A stretch of DNA of 64,000 bases from an uncultured Altererythrobacter sp. (GTDB lineage Bacteria; Pseudomonadota; Alphaproteobacteria; Sphingomonadales; Sphingomonadaceae): NCBI GenBank assembly GCA_947492235.1, contig CANLLZ010000002.1:682001-746000 (forward strand), read 5' to 3'. The translations under genes were made by a program, and so were the position numbers. The first letter of the stretch is position 1. Every line of letters begins with the position of its first letter. Shown here piece by piece: positions 24,167 through 34,046 of this stretch. The notes beneath the pieces are model-generated. The model was given only the letters and a program-made list of their open reading frames with translations, was not told where the DNA came from and made no database searches.

Positions 24167-26124
24167 TGGTGGAGGCCGCCAAACGCCGCATAGACGGGCT
24201 GACCGATATGCTGCTGGCTATGCCGCGCTCGGCAAAGCGCGCGCTCGCGCTCGCGGTGGACATCACCATCTGCGTCTTTTCGGTCTGGCTCGCGGTCTAT
24301 CTGCGGGTCGGATATTGGGTACCCTTCTTCGGAATGCAGCTCCATCCGGCAGTGGTTTCGGTCGTGCTTGCCCTGCCGCTGTTCGTGGTGTTCGGGCTCT
24401 ACCGGGCGATCTTCCGCTATGCCGGGGCAGAGGCCTTCTTCGCGATTGGCCGCGCGGTTCTGATCTACTCGATCCCCTTCGCGATCATCTACACACTGAT
24501 CGGGGTGCAGGGCGTGCCGCGCACCATCGGCCTGATCCAGCCGATCCTGCTGTTCCTGATGGTCAGCGGATCGCGGCTACTGGCCCGGATGCTGTTCGAG
24601 GAAAGCTATACCGCGCTGTTTGTGGGCGACAAACCGACCCGCGTCTTGATTTACGGTGCCGGGCGAGCGGGCCGCGAACTGGCCGGAGCCATCGCCACGG
24701 CGCGCGAAATGCAGTTGGTCGGCTTTGTCGATGATGACACATCGCTGACCGGATCGACCCTGCGCGGCGTGACCATCTATTCCCCCGATGCGCTGGGCGA
24801 TGTGATCGAGCGCAGGAAAGTGGACGACGTGCTTCTCGCCATGCCGCAGGCCACGCGAGTGCGGCGCAGCGAGGTGCTGCAGGCCCTGCGCCCGCTGCCA
24901 GTGCATGTCCGCACTCTGCCCAGCATGGTTGATATCGCCCGGGGCACCATCTCGGTTGGCGATCTGCGCGAGCCGGGGATCGAGGATCTGCTCGGTCGCA
25001 GCCAGATCCCGCCCGATCAGGCGTTGCTGACCAAGAATATCACCGGCAAGGTGGTGATGGTGACAGGCGCGGGCGGCTCTATCGGCAGCGAGCTGTGCCG
25101 CCAGATTTTGAAGAACGCTCCGGCCTGCCTGCTGCTGGTCGATCACAGTGAGTTCAATCTCTACACTGCGCATCAGGAATTTGCCCAGATGGTGGCGCTG
25201 GACCGGCAGGGCGAGGCAGACGATCCCGCCCCCGTGCTGATCCCGCTGCTCGCGTCTGTGTGTGACGAGCGCCGGATGGCGGAGATACTGACCCATTGGC
25301 AGCCCGCCACGGTTATCCACGCCGCCGCTTACAAGCATGTCCCGCTGGTCGAGCAGAATGCTCTCGAAGGTGTGCGTAACAACGTCTTCGGGACATACAC
25401 CGTCGCCCGTCTGGCGCAGCAGCACGGGGTCGCCAATCTGATCCTCGTCAGCACCGACAAGGCCGTGCGCCCGACCAACATCATGGGCGCGACCAAGCGG
25501 CTGGCGGAGATGATTCTGCAAGCGCTTCAAGAAGCTGCGGGCGAGGGTAGCGCCACGACTTTCTCCATGGTGCGGTTCGGCAATGTGCTGGGTTCTTCCG
25601 GATCGGTCATTCCGCTGTTTCGCGAACAGATTGCCGCGGGCGGTCCGGTGACCATCACTCACCCTGACATCACCCGCTATTTCATGACCATCCCGGAGGC
25701 ATCGCAGCTGGTCCTGCAGGCCGGCGCGATGGCGCGCGGCGGCGATGTGTTCGTCCTAGATATGGGCGAGCCGGTGCGGATCGTCGATCTGGCGCGCAAC
25801 ATGATCGAATTGTCGGGCCTGACGGTGCGCGATGACGACACGCCCGATGGCGATATTGCGCTCAGCTTCACCGGTCTGCGCCCGGCAGAGAAATTGTATG
25901 AAGAACTGCTGATCGGCGAAAATGCGCAGGAATCTCAGCATCCCCGTATCATGCGCGCGAATGAGAGCTTTCTGCCGCTGGCCGAACTGGAGGAGCGGCT
26001 GGAGGAGATGCGCAGCGCCATCGCCTCAGGCGATCCCAAGGCGGCGCGCGATTTGCTCGCCCGGCTTGTGCCGGAATACCAGCCCAGCGCCGTTCTGGCC
26101 GACTGGACGCGCCAACCGTCCTAG
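24166..26124 (+). CDS. FlaA1/CapD/WbpM-type nucleoside-diphosphate-sugar 4,6-dehydratase
   Basis: A 652-residue protein. Four N-terminal membrane helices (about residues 20-140) precede a first Rossmann domain (VLIYGAGRAGRELAGAIA) and a C-terminal SDR domain with VMVTGAGGSIGSELCRQIL. It also has NNVFGTYTVARLA and STDKAVRPTNIMGATKRLAE. Large members convert UDP-GlcNAc to 4-keto-6-deoxy sugar nucleotides. Paired with the PGT, it would supply the first sugar of the glycan. The usual length (600-660) is kept. Confidence 0.93.
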   Translation: MVEAAKRRIDGLTDMLLAMPRSAKRALALAVDITICVFSVWLAVYLRVGYWVPFFGMQLHPAVVSVVLALPLFVVFGLYRAIFRYAGAEAFFAIGRAVLIYSIPFAIIYTLIGVQGVPRTIGLIQPILLFLMVSGSRLLARMLFEESYTALFVGDKPTRVLIYGAGRAGRELAGAIATAREMQLVGFVDDDTSLTGSTLRGVTIYSPDALGDVIERRKVDDVLLAMPQATRVRRSEVLQALRPLPVHVRTLPSMVDIARGTISVGDLREPGIEDLLGRSQIPPDQALLTKNITGKVVMVTGAGGSIGSELCRQILKNAPACLLLVDHSEFNLYTAHQEFAQMVALDRQGEADDPAPVLIPLLASVCDERRMAEILTHWQPATVIHAAAYKHVPLVEQNALEGVRNNVFGTYTVARLAQQHGVANLILVSTDKAVRPTNIMGATKRLAEMILQALQEAAGEGSATTFSMVRFGNVLGSSGSVIPLFREQIAAGGPVTITHPDITRYFMTIPEASQLVLQAGAMARGGDVFVLDMGEPVRIVDLARNMIELSGLTVRDDDTPDGDIALSFTGLRPAEKLYEELLIGENAQESQHPRIMRANESFLPLAELEERLEEMRSAIASGDPKAARDLLARLVPEYQPSAVLADWTRQPS

Positions 26125-26133
26125 CCAACCGGC

Positions 26134-26940
26134 CTAAGTGGTTTCGATATCCGGCGCGTCTTCCTGCTTCATGCCGACTGTGTGATAGCCTGCATCGACA
26201 TGGTGCACTTCGCCGGTGACGCCCGATGACAGGTCGCTGCACAGATACAGGCCCGCCCCGCCGACATCGTCGATGCTGACATTGCGGCGCAGCGGCGCGT
26301 TGTATTCGTTCCATTTCAGGATGTAGCGGAAATCGCCGATGCCGCTGGCGGCCAGCGTCTTGATCGGTCCGGCGCTGATCGCATTGACCCGGATATTGTC
26401 CGGCCCCAGATCATTGGCGAGATAGCGCACGCTGGCTTCCAGCGCGGCTTTGGCAACGCCCATCACATTGTAATGCGGGATGACTTTCTCGGCACCGTAA
26501 TAGCTCAGTGTCACGATGCTTCCGCCCGTTTCGGGCATCATTTTCGCCGCGCGCTGGGCCACGGCCACCAGTGAATAGGCGGAGATGTTCATCGTCGTCA
26601 GGAAGTTATCGAGACTGGTATCGACATATTTGCCGCGCAGCTCGTTCTTGTCCGAATAGCCGATGGCGTGGACCACGAAATCGAGGCTGTCCCAGTGCTC
26701 TGCAAGTGTCGCAAACGCTGCGTCGAGCGAGTCCATGTCGGATACATCGCAGTTGAAGGTAATGTCGCTCCCGAGCTGCTCTGCGAGCGGCTTTACGCGC
26801 TTGGCCAGCGCATCGCCCTGATAGGAGAACGCCAGCTCGGCCCCCTGCTCGGACAATTGCCTGGCAATGCCCCAAGCGAGCGATTTGTCATTGGCAAGAC
26901 CCATGATGAGCCCGCGCTTGCCTTGCATCAGTCCGGTCAT
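26134..26940 (-). CDS. fabI: enoyl-[acyl-carrier-protein] reductase, NADH-dependent
   Basis: A 268-residue SDR that performs the last reduction of fatty-acid elongation. The start MTGLMQGKRGLIMGLANDKS is diagnostic, and the catalytic Tyr and Lys lie in YYGAEKVIPHYNVMGVAKAA with the family-specific spacing. KTLAASGIGDFRYILKW also fits. Its ATG overlaps the stop of the upstream YihY gene by 4 bases (26937-26940). Confidence 0.96.
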   Translation of the reverse strand: MTGLMQGKRGLIMGLANDKSLAWGIARQLSEQGAELAFSYQGDALAKRVKPLAEQLGSDITFNCDVSDMDSLDAAFATLAEHWDSLDFVVHAIGYSDKNELRGKYVDTSLDNFLTTMNISAYSLVAVAQRAAKMMPETGGSIVTLSYYGAEKVIPHYNVMGVAKAALEASVRYLANDLGPDNIRVNAISAGPIKTLAASGIGDFRYILKWNEYNAPLRRNVSIDDVGGAGLYLCSDLSSGVTGEVHHVDAGYHTVGMKQEDAPDIETT

Positions 26941-28004
26941 TCGGCACCTTCTCTCGTGGCTTCGTTAGCGGCGGTGGCGGCCCGGTCGGCTGCGCGCCTG
27001 CGATTATCGGCCTGCCCGATAAAGTCCTCTTCTTCGGGCGGTTCGGCGAGCGCGGCGTTGAGTTCCGCACCCACCACCATACCTAGTCCGACCAGCCAGA
27101 AAAAGAAAAGCGTGATCATCATCCCGGCAAGCGATCCGTAGGTCAGATCGTATGCGAAAAACTGGCGCAGGACGACCGGCAGCGCGATGGTCACCGCAAC
27201 CCACCAGACGGTCACGATGAGCGCTCCCGGCCATTTCGGATAACGGCGATGGCGATAATCGCCGGGTGTGAGGGTGTAGAACAGCAGATACATTGACCCG
27301 AACAGGCCAAGAGCGGGTACAAACCGCGCCAGCGCGAGGCTGGCAAGCAGATCGGTCAGCAGCGGGAAATAGGCATCGATTACCTGCTGTGCCGCACCGA
27401 TGAGGACCTGCGCCAGCAGCGACGCCATCAGCAGCACAACCGCCCCCAGAATGACGCCCGCCGACAGCAGGCGGTATTTCCAGAAAGCCTGCGTTGCCTC
27501 GGTGCCATAGGCCCGCCGCAGCATGTCGCGGATTGTCTCGATCAGGCCGCTGACGGTCCACAATCCGACCAGACCACCGGCCCATAGCAGCCAGCCGGAG
27601 CGTTGCTCGATCACATTGCGCGCGACCGGCTCGATGACATCGGCCACGACGGGGGGCAGGGCGACCAGGACTGCATTCACAGTCGCCGCACGCTCGCTTT
27701 CTTCACCGATGGCGGAGAAGATGGCCGCGCCGGTTATGAAGAAGGGAAAAATCGCCAGCATCGCCAGATAGGCAAGGTTGCCGGCATGGATGAAGCCATC
27801 ATTGAAGGTGCCCACGGCGACGCGTTTGGTGACTTCGAATATCCGCGTGCCTGGGCCGACTTTGGTGGCGACTTTCTGGCGGACGCTGCCTTGCAGTTGC
27901 ATGGCTTCGTTACGGCGGTCTTCGGGAGTGAGGGAGCGGACAGTGCGATCTTGCGGGTCGGGCAATTTGTCCCCCGGACCCGTGATTTCGCTCCACTTAC
28001 GCAT
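26937..28004 (-). CDS. YihY/BrkB-family inner-membrane protein
   Basis: A 355-residue membrane protein with about six hydrophobic helices between residues 70 and 320. Family landmarks are DGFIHAGNLAYLAMLAIFPF (here starting near residue 72), LVGLWTVSGLIETIRDML, LFYTLTPGDYRHRRYPKWPGAL and LTYGSLAGMMITLFFFW. Function of the family remains unclear despite the old RNase BN name. The C-terminus is rich in Arg/Ala and cytoplasmic. Overlaps fabI by 4 bases; the DnaJ-like gene stops 6 bases upstream. Confidence 0.9.
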   Translation of the reverse strand: MRKWSEITGPGDKLPDPQDRTVRSLTPEDRRNEAMQLQGSVRQKVATKVGPGTRIFEVTKRVAVGTFNDGFIHAGNLAYLAMLAIFPFFITGAAIFSAIGEESERAATVNAVLVALPPVVADVIEPVARNVIEQRSGWLLWAGGLVGLWTVSGLIETIRDMLRRAYGTEATQAFWKYRLLSAGVILGAVVLLMASLLAQVLIGAAQQVIDAYFPLLTDLLASLALARFVPALGLFGSMYLLFYTLTPGDYRHRRYPKWPGALIVTVWWVAVTIALPVVLRQFFAYDLTYGSLAGMMITLFFFWLVGLGMVVGAELNAALAEPPEEEDFIGQADNRRRAADRAATAANEATREGAE

Positions 28005-28010
28005 GAAAAA

Positions 28011-28973
28011 TCAAACGCCTAGCGATGCGCGCGGGTTCCCCGGATCTGTCCAGTCTCCCAGCGCCTCGGTCAAGGAGTCGAGGTCATCGGGCAGTGTAAT
28101 GCGCAAGGTGACGAGCTGATCGCCGCGCCCGCCCGCCTTCTTGGAAAAGCCCTTGCCTTTCAGCCGCATAACCGTCCCGCCGGACAGGCCGGGCTTGACG
28201 GTCAGCATCACCGGGCCATCGACCGTGGGCACCTTGACCTTCGCGCCCTTGACCGCCTCGTCGACGCTGATCGGCAGGTCGAGCCGGACATCGTCGCCCA
28301 CTCGCTCATAGAATTTGTGGCTGTCGACCGAGATCGTCACCAACCCGTCGCCCGCGCCGCCCGGACCCTGCTGGCCCTTGCCCTTCAGGCGCATCTGCGT
28401 GCCGTCTTCCACCCCGGCAGGCAGTTTCAGATCGATGGTCTTGCCATCCGACAAAGTAATCCGCTGATCGGCCCGTGTAGCCGCATCGGTGAACGGCACG
28501 CGCAGCCGGTAATTGATGTCGGCCCCTTTTTGCGGCGGCGGCGGGCTGCGCCTGCCGAAGGGCGATCCGCCGCCACCTCTCGCGCCGCCGCCAAACAGGC
28601 CTTCGAAGATATCTCCGAGGTCGGCCTCGCCGCCGCCGAAGCCCTGGAAATCTTCGGCCCGGAAGCCGCCCTGCTGGCTGCGATAGCCTCCACCGGCCCC
28701 GCCGCCAAAGCCGCCGCCTCCGAAACCACCGCCCCCGAACGGATGGGTCGGATTCCCGTCGCCATCGATCTCGCCCCGGTCGAACTGCGCGCGCCTGTCC
28801 TTGTCGGACAGCAGATCGTAGGCCTGCGTCACTTTGCCGAAGCGGTCGGCCGCCGCCGGATTGTCGCGGTTGGTGTCGGGGTGCAGCTCTTTGGCGAGCT
28901 TGCGATAGGCGCTCTTGATGTCCTTCTCGGACGCAGTACGGGACACGCCCAATGTAGCGTAGGGATCGGCCAT
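28011..28973 (-). CDS. DnaJ-like co-chaperone (CbpA type, no zinc finger)
   Basis: A 320-residue J-domain protein. The J domain occupies residues 1-70 with HPD at 31-33. A Gly/Phe-rich linker follows at about 76-115 (repeats of GGGGFGG). No CXXCXGXG zinc fingers are present. The C-terminal substrate domains contain [20 protein letters not shown] and [20 protein letters not shown]. It should stimulate Hsp70 ATPase as CbpA does. It begins a leftward run with YihY and fabI and is divergent from pdxH. Confidence 0.92.
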   Translation of the reverse strand: MADPYATLGVSRTASEKDIKSAYRKLAKELHPDTNRDNPAAADRFGKVTQAYDLLSDKDRRAQFDRGEIDGDGNPTHPFGGGGFGGGGFGGGAGGGYRSQQGGFRAEDFQGFGGGEADLGDIFEGLFGGGARGGGGSPFGRRSPPPPQKGADINYRLRVPFTDAATRADQRITLSDGKTIDLKLPAGVEDGTQMRLKGKGQQGPGGAGDGLVTISVDSHKFYERVGDDVRLDLPISVDEAVKGAKVKVPTVDGPVMLTVKPGLSGGTVMRLKGKGFSKKAGGRGDQLVTLRITLPDDLDSLTEALGDWTDPGNPRASLGV

Positions 28974-29090
28974 AGATTGCAGCTAAGGTCCGGTTGCGCG
29001 CCATGCAAGGCTCGATGCCTTTCTCGCGGCTTTGCAGCGGGGCCGTGTTCGCCTACCACGCCTGCATATTCCCCGTTCGAAGAGTGCATC

Positions 29091-29723
29091 ATGTCGCAAG
29101 CCCAAACCCCTCAAGAAAACAGCGCAATTCCCGTCACCGACCCCTTCGCACTGTTCGATGCGTGGATGGCGGAGGCGGAGGCGGGCGAGCCGAACGATCC
29201 CAATGCGATGGCGCTGGCAACGGCGACTCCGGATGGGGCGCCGTCGGTGCGGATGGTCCTGCTGAAGGGCCATGGCCCCGATATCGGGGAGCAGGGAGGC
29301 TTCACCTTCTACACCAATGCACAGAGCCGCAAGGGCGGGGAAATTCGCGCCAATGCGCAGGCCGCGCTGCTGTTTCACTGGAAAAGCCTGCAACGGCAAA
29401 TCCGCATCGAAGGCCCCCTGAGCGAAGTGTCGCCTGAAACCGCAACCGCCTATTTCCATTCGCGCAGTCGGCAGTCGCAATTGGGGGCCGTGGCTTCGGA
29501 ACAGTCGCGCCCGCTGGATGACCGGGCAACATTTCTGGAGCGCTTTGCCGCCGCCGAGGCCGAGTTCGAAGGCCGCGCGGTAGAGCGTCCGCCGCACTGG
29601 ACTGGCTTTACCGTCACCCCGCAAGCCATCGAATTCTGGCAGGATCGCCCCGGCCGCCTGCATGACCGCCGCCTGTTCACGCGCGCCGGTCAGGGCTGGT
29701 CGGACACGCTGCTCTATCCGTGA
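29091..29723 (+). CDS. pdxH: pyridoxamine 5'-phosphate oxidase
   Basis: A 210-residue FMN enzyme producing pyridoxal phosphate. Typical segments are [62 protein letters not shown], and the C-terminal [15 protein letters not shown] chose ATG 29091 because the ORF upstream of it is antisense to the DnaJ-like gene. Its TGA overlaps the GTG of the next gene. Confidence 0.96.
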   Translation: MSQAQTPQENSAIPVTDPFALFDAWMAEAEAGEPNDPNAMALATATPDGAPSVRMVLLKGHGPDIGEQGGFTFYTNAQSRKGGEIRANAQAALLFHWKSLQRQIRIEGPLSEVSPETATAYFHSRSRQSQLGAVASEQSRPLDDRATFLERFAAAEAEFEGRAVERPPHWTGFTVTPQAIEFWQDRPGRLHDRRLFTRAGQGWSDTLLYP

Positions 29724-30673
29724 CGGGCACAGAGGCCTTGTCGGCACGCGGCAGGCTCGCCCGCAGCGCTGCCTTTGCGAGCATCAGCGTCGCGATTGTT
29801 CTGGTCGCGCTGAAACTGTGGGCATCTGCGCGCACCGGCTCGGTCGCCATGCTCGGCAGTCTGGCCGACAGCGCGCTGGATCTGGTGGCCAGCCTGGTGA
29901 CGCTATTCGGCGTGATTTACGCGGCCATGCCGGCGGACCGGAATCACCGTTTCGGCCATGGGAAGGCAGAAGCGATTGCCGCTATTGTGCAGGTCGTTCT
30001 GATTGCGCTGTCTGCCTTTGCACTGGCCGTCAGGAGCATCCAGCAATGGATAGAGGACGCGCCGGTGGGCGAAGCTCCGACCGGCATTGGTGTTTCGCTG
30101 GTAGCGATTGCGCTGACCTTCGCTTTGCTTGCGTGGCAACGCTACGTTCTGGCGCGTACCGGCTCGGTCGCGATCCGCACCGATCACGTGCATTATCAGG
30201 CTGACCTGCTGCTCAATCTGGCGGTGATCGCGGCGCTCGTTCTGCAAACGCAGATCGGCTGGGGCAAGGCCGACGCGGTGTTTGGCTTGGGCATCGCGGC
30301 ATGGCTGGCTTACGGCGCGTGGGGCGCCTCGCAAGAGGCGGTCGACCATTTGATGGACCGTGAATGGCCGGAGGAGAAACGCCGCGCCTTTGTGGAGCGT
30401 GCGGCTACCCATCCGGAGCTTTCGAACCTGCACGATCTGCGCACACGGACGGCAGGCAACCGGGATTTCGCGCAGTTCCATGTCGATCTGCCGGGCACCA
30501 TGACGGTCAGCGAAGCGCATGACATTATTGACCGGGTCGAGGCGGATTTGCTTGACGCCTTTCCCGGCACCGAACTGCTGATCCATATCGACCCACAAGG
30601 CCACGTCGACGAGCCGGACAATCCGCTGGTCGAGACAGATGAATTTGAAGAATTGGAGGACGACACCCCGTGA
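29720..30673 (+). CDS. cation diffusion facilitator (CDF) metal exporter
   Basis: A 317-residue transporter of the FieF/CzcD family. Six helices are predicted in residues 12-205. The metal-site motifs are [18 protein letters not shown] and [16 protein letters not shown], with [12 protein letters not shown] in the second site. A cytoplasmic C-terminal domain (about residues 215-295) contains [20 protein letters not shown]. It starts at GTG 29720, overlapping pdxH by GTGA. Likely ions are Zn, Fe or Cd; specificity is not evident. Confidence 0.93.
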   Translation: MTGTEALSARGRLARSAAFASISVAIVLVALKLWASARTGSVAMLGSLADSALDLVASLVTLFGVIYAAMPADRNHRFGHGKAEAIAAIVQVVLIALSAFALAVRSIQQWIEDAPVGEAPTGIGVSLVAIALTFALLAWQRYVLARTGSVAIRTDHVHYQADLLLNLAVIAALVLQTQIGWGKADAVFGLGIAAWLAYGAWGASQEAVDHLMDREWPEEKRRAFVERAATHPELSNLHDLRTRTAGNRDFAQFHVDLPGTMTVSEAHDIIDRVEADLLDAFPGTELLIHIDPQGHVDEPDNPLVETDEFEELEDDTP

Positions 30674-31491
30674 GCACAATTTCCAGCAGCCACCCCTATT
30701 GGCATGTCGACGCATTCGCGGGGCGCAGTTTCTCCGGCAATCAAGCCGCCGTCATGGTGCTGGATGAATGGCTGCCGGACGATGTGCTGATTGCCATCGG
30801 GGGCGAGAACATGTTCGCCGAGACGGCCTTTGTGGTGAAGGACGATAGCGGCGAGGCCGACTGGGAGCTGAGGTGGACCACGCCGACATATGAAATCGCT
30901 TTGTGTGGCCACGCGACGCTGGCCAGCGGGCATGTGCTGCTCACCCGCGATGGCGGCGACCATGTGCGGTTTCGCACCAGGAAAAGCGGCATTCTGGAAG
31001 TCGCGCGCACGGGCGAGAGCTACGAAGTCGGGCTTCCCGCCATTGCCACGCATCCGCAAGCCTATCCGGAAGCGGTCGCGCTGCTTGGGGCCGAGCCGCA
31101 GCTCGTCCACCGCAATGACACGCTCTACAATATCTTCCTGTTCGAAGATGAAGCGCAGGTCCGCGCGCTCGACCCGGACCTCAGGGCTTTGGGCGAGTTT
31201 GGAGTGGAGCAATTCGCCTGCACCGCGCCTGGAGACAATACCGACATTGTCAGCCGGGTATTCGTGCCCGGAGCGGGCGTGGACGAGGACAGCGTTACCG
31301 GCTCTGCGCATGCGGCGCTCACCCCGTTCTGGGCGGACCGGCTGGGCCGTGACAGCTTCACCGCGCATCAGGCATCACAGCGGGGCGGCGATCTGGTCTG
31401 CCGGTTGGAACGTAGCGATGCGGGCGACCGGGTGTGGCTTGGCGGAGAATGCGTGACCGTGGTCGAGGGCACATTTCAGGTGACTGTTTAG
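30670..31491 (+). CDS. PhzF family isomerase-like protein
   Basis: A 273-residue protein with the diaminopimelate-epimerase-like double fold of PhzF. Landmarks are VDAFAGRSFSGNQAAVMVLD near the N-terminus, ENMFAETAFVV (with the likely catalytic Glu), ALCGHATLASGHVL, and SVTGSAHAALTPFW. The reaction is unknown for most such proteins. GTG at 30670 overlaps the CDF gene (GTGA). It converges with the serine hydrolase, their stop codons overlapping by 4 bases (31488-31491). Confidence 0.93.
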   Translation: MSTISSSHPYWHVDAFAGRSFSGNQAAVMVLDEWLPDDVLIAIGGENMFAETAFVVKDDSGEADWELRWTTPTYEIALCGHATLASGHVLLTRDGGDHVRFRTRKSGILEVARTGESYEVGLPAIATHPQAYPEAVALLGAEPQLVHRNDTLYNIFLFEDEAQVRALDPDLRALGEFGVEQFACTAPGDNTDIVSRVFVPGAGVDEDSVTGSAHAALTPFWADRLGRDSFTAHQASQRGGDLVCRLERSDAGDRVWLGGECVTVVEGTFQVTV

Positions 31492-32642
31492 GTCTCTGGA
31501 TAGAGCTCCACCACGTCGAGCATCTCCGCGATCAGCGCCTTGCGTTCTTCCTGATCGGAATGGCCCAGCCGGACCAGAGTGAGTTTCTGGCTGGGCGACA
31601 CCAACACATACTGCCCCATATGGCCGACGGCTGCGAACAGGGTCTCCGGCCCCCGGTCCACCAGCGAATCGTCCCGGTCGATGCCTGATTCGCGGTTGAG
31701 CCATGTCTGCCCGCCGTAGAAGCCCGAAGCCGGGCTGGGCTCGGTCATGAAGGCGATCCAGCTGCGCGGCACCAGCTGCGATCCGCGATAGGACCCTTCA
31801 TTGCGTAGGAAATCCCCGAAGCGCCCCCAATCGCGCGCAGTGCCGTGGATCAGACTACCGCCCACCAACGTGCCCGCGGCATCGAATTCGGGCACCATCG
31901 ATTCCATGCCGAGCGGCCCGAACATCCGCGCTTCGAGAAACTCTGCGACGGCCTTGCGGCGGGTTTCGGGATCGTCGCTACCATCAGTGAGGACGCGCGC
32001 GGCGATATCGGCGAGAATGACTGTTGTGTTGCTGGAATATTCGAACTCGCGCCCCGGCTCTGCCTCCAGCGGCTGCGACGTCGCATAATCGGCCATGTTG
32101 TCGCGGCCATCGAGAAACAGCATCCGCACTTCGGAGGATTCGTAGGGCGGGTTCCCTGCTTCCGTGTGCCGCAGACCGGCGCGCATCTGAAGCAATTGGC
32201 GCAGGGTAATCTCGCCGCGCGGATCACCGGGCCTCTGCCAGCGCGGGATCGGCGGGCTCTCGTCCAGCGACAGCTTGCCGTCGGCCACCAGCATCCCGAT
32301 CATCACGGCAGTGACCGTCTTGGCCATCGACCAGCTGACAAAGCGGGTGTCGGCTGTGTATCCATCGGCATAACGTTCGGCCGCAATCTGCCCGCCATGC
32401 ATGACAACAGCAGCCCGTGTCTCGCCCACCGCGTCATTCGTGAACAGCTCGTCCAGCTGGCGGGCAAGCTGATCGTTCGGCGCGCCCGGATCGGGGGCAA
32501 TCGCGGCCAAGGCTTCCTCGCTTAGCGGCGGCGGTTCTGCGGGATCGCTATCGCAGGCGCTCAGCAGCAGCGACGCTGCCCCGATAAAGGCGGTTGGCAA
32601 GGCGGTTGGCAAGGCGATAGGGGGGCAGCGGCGTGTCGGCAT
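31488..32642 (-). CDS. beta-lactamase/class C-type serine hydrolase, lipoprotein
   Basis: A 384-residue protein. The N-terminus carries a signal peptide with a lipobox (SLLLSAC), suggesting lipid anchoring at the inner or outer membrane. The SxxK nucleophile motif is SWSMAKTVT, followed by a YSSN-type second motif (EFEYSSNTTVIL). Such enzymes act as esterases, D-aminopeptidases or carboxypeptidases; beta-lactam resistance is not implied. The start at 32642 is preferred over 32705 because it gives the lipobox. The signal peptide contains an exact 12-bp tandem repeat (32591-32614, encoding ALPTALPT). Confidence 0.88.
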   Translation of the reverse strand: MPTRRCPPIALPTALPTAFIGAASLLLSACDSDPAEPPPLSEEALAAIAPDPGAPNDQLARQLDELFTNDAVGETRAAVVMHGGQIAAERYADGYTADTRFVSWSMAKTVTAVMIGMLVADGKLSLDESPPIPRWQRPGDPRGEITLRQLLQMRAGLRHTEAGNPPYESSEVRMLFLDGRDNMADYATSQPLEAEPGREFEYSSNTTVILADIAARVLTDGSDDPETRRKAVAEFLEARMFGPLGMESMVPEFDAAGTLVGGSLIHGTARDWGRFGDFLRNEGSYRGSQLVPRSWIAFMTEPSPASGFYGGQTWLNRESGIDRDDSLVDRGPETLFAAVGHMGQYVLVSPSQKLTLVRLGHSDQEERKALIAEMLDVVELYPET

Positions 32643-32680
32643 GATGCGCAGCGCATTCGCATGATGGACCAGACCCCGCA

Positions 32681-33052
32681 ATGGCAAAACCCGCCTCCCG
32701 CCCACGCAATCCTTCTGCCGCAGGTTCGGCCCGCAAGGGACGGCGCTGGTCGTGGGTCTTGCTGGTGCTCGCTCTGATTTTGGGCGGAGTTTTCATAGCC
32801 TTCCGCACGCCGATCACCGGTTATGCCAGTGCCGGGACGGCCTACTCGGCGCGAGTCGCCTGCTCGTGCCGCTTCGTTGCGGGCCGGGATCTGGCCGATT
32901 GCGAGAAGGACCTGCTCACCGGCATGGAGCTGGTCATGCTGAGCGAGGACGAGGAAGCGCGCAGCGTGACTGCGACATTCCCGCTGATCACCAGCGATAC
33001 AGCCCGCCTGCGCGATGGCTATGGCTGCGTGCTCGACCGGTGGGAGGGATAG
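32681..33052 (+). CDS. hypothetical protein with one membrane helix
   Basis: A 123-residue protein. A basic N-terminus (RKGRRWS) is followed by the helix WVLLVLALILGGVFIAF (about residues 24-40). The periplasmic part has paired cysteines (ACSCRFVAGRDLADCEKDLL) and one more near the end (GYGCVLDRW), suggesting disulfides. I recognise no family. It is divergent from the serine hydrolase with only 38 bases between starts, so shared control is plausible. Confidence 0.7.
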   Translation: MAKPASRPRNPSAAGSARKGRRWSWVLLVLALILGGVFIAFRTPITGYASAGTAYSARVACSCRFVAGRDLADCEKDLLTGMELVMLSEDEEARSVTATFPLITSDTARLRDGYGCVLDRWEG

Positions 33053-33073
33053 CGGAGCCTCACCGAAGGTGCG

Positions 33074-34036
33074 TCACGGGCCTTCCGGAACCGGCGTATC
33101 GGGATGGCGGCAGATGTCTCCACCCACCGCTTCCGGAGGCGGGGGCGGGCTAAGGAAAGGTGGGCACGGCACTGGCGGGGTGCGTGGCCCTCCAGCCTGC
33201 TGTTCTTTCGCCGCGCGCTCTTCGTTACCGCGCTGACACGCCAGCGACTCCTCTTTCTGCGCCTCGAAAGCCGCTCTGTATTTGACGCCTTCCGCTTCGC
33301 TCGTGCGCAAGAAATCTGCCGAGCAATCGGGCAGTCTCTTCACCTGATAGAGCAGAGCAACAGGCGCGTCGCCGCAGTGCTGCCGCAGTTTGGCAATGCC
33401 TTCCAGATACCCGTCTTCCACCGGGCTCACCATGATGTGGCCGCCCGTCTCGCCGATCCTCAGTCGGTATTCCTCCGCCCCGCCGGATTGGCCTACCGCC
33501 AGATACCCCTCGGGATCGCGAAAGATATCAAGGTGTTGGAAGGGGATTGCCAGACGCTCTTCTTCCCACCCCTGTTTAACGATGCGCAAACATCCATCGC
33601 GCAGCACCAGCCGCCCGCCGCCGGGAAAATCCTCCGGGCGCAGGGCAAGGGTCGAAACCTCCGGGCGAACGCCCTCGTCCACCAGAAATGCGGATGGCCA
33701 TGCCCGGATAAACCGGGCGACGCCGGGCTCCACCGCAAGACCGCTTGTTCCGCGCCCGACGCGCGGATCGACCATGGGAGCGCGGACGGCCGGAGCGCGG
33801 GTTACGGTGCCGAACGACTCCGCGTTCAGCTCCATCCCCTGTGTCGGCGGGCTTTCGGTGACACTTCTGTCTATATCGAGCAGCGTGATCCCGAATGTCG
33901 GCGGGCGCGACTGCGGCTCGGCAATGCGGTTCAGATCGGGCAGCAAATACAAGGCAATCGGCGCCAGCGTGACCGCCAATAACAAGCCCAGGGCCCACGG
34001 GCTGATCCGTCCATTGCGATTGCGCGGCGGCTTCAT
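33074..34036 (-). CDS. hypothetical membrane-anchored, cysteine-containing protein
   Basis: A 320-residue protein. It has an N-terminal basic segment and a helix (PWALGLLLAVTLAPIALYLL, residues 13-32), then a periplasmic region with no recognised domain. Six cysteines are spread over the C-terminal half. The last ~30 residues are proline-rich (PPVPCPPFLSPPPPPEAVGG). It converges with the preceding gene, and its start is 10 bases after the stop of mnmA in the same direction. No function can be assigned. Coding is supported by biased third-position GC and membrane topology. Confidence 0.6.
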   Translation of the reverse strand: MKPPRNRNGRISPWALGLLLAVTLAPIALYLLPDLNRIAEPQSRPPTFGITLLDIDRSVTESPPTQGMELNAESFGTVTRAPAVRAPMVDPRVGRGTSGLAVEPGVARFIRAWPSAFLVDEGVRPEVSTLALRPEDFPGGGRLVLRDGCLRIVKQGWEEERLAIPFQHLDIFRDPEGYLAVGQSGGAEEYRLRIGETGGHIMVSPVEDGYLEGIAKLRQHCGDAPVALLYQVKRLPDCSADFLRTSEAEGVKYRAAFEAQKEESLACQRGNEERAAKEQQAGGPRTPPVPCPPFLSPPPPPEAVGGDICRHPDTPVPEGP

Positions 34037-34046
34037 TCAGGCCCCA

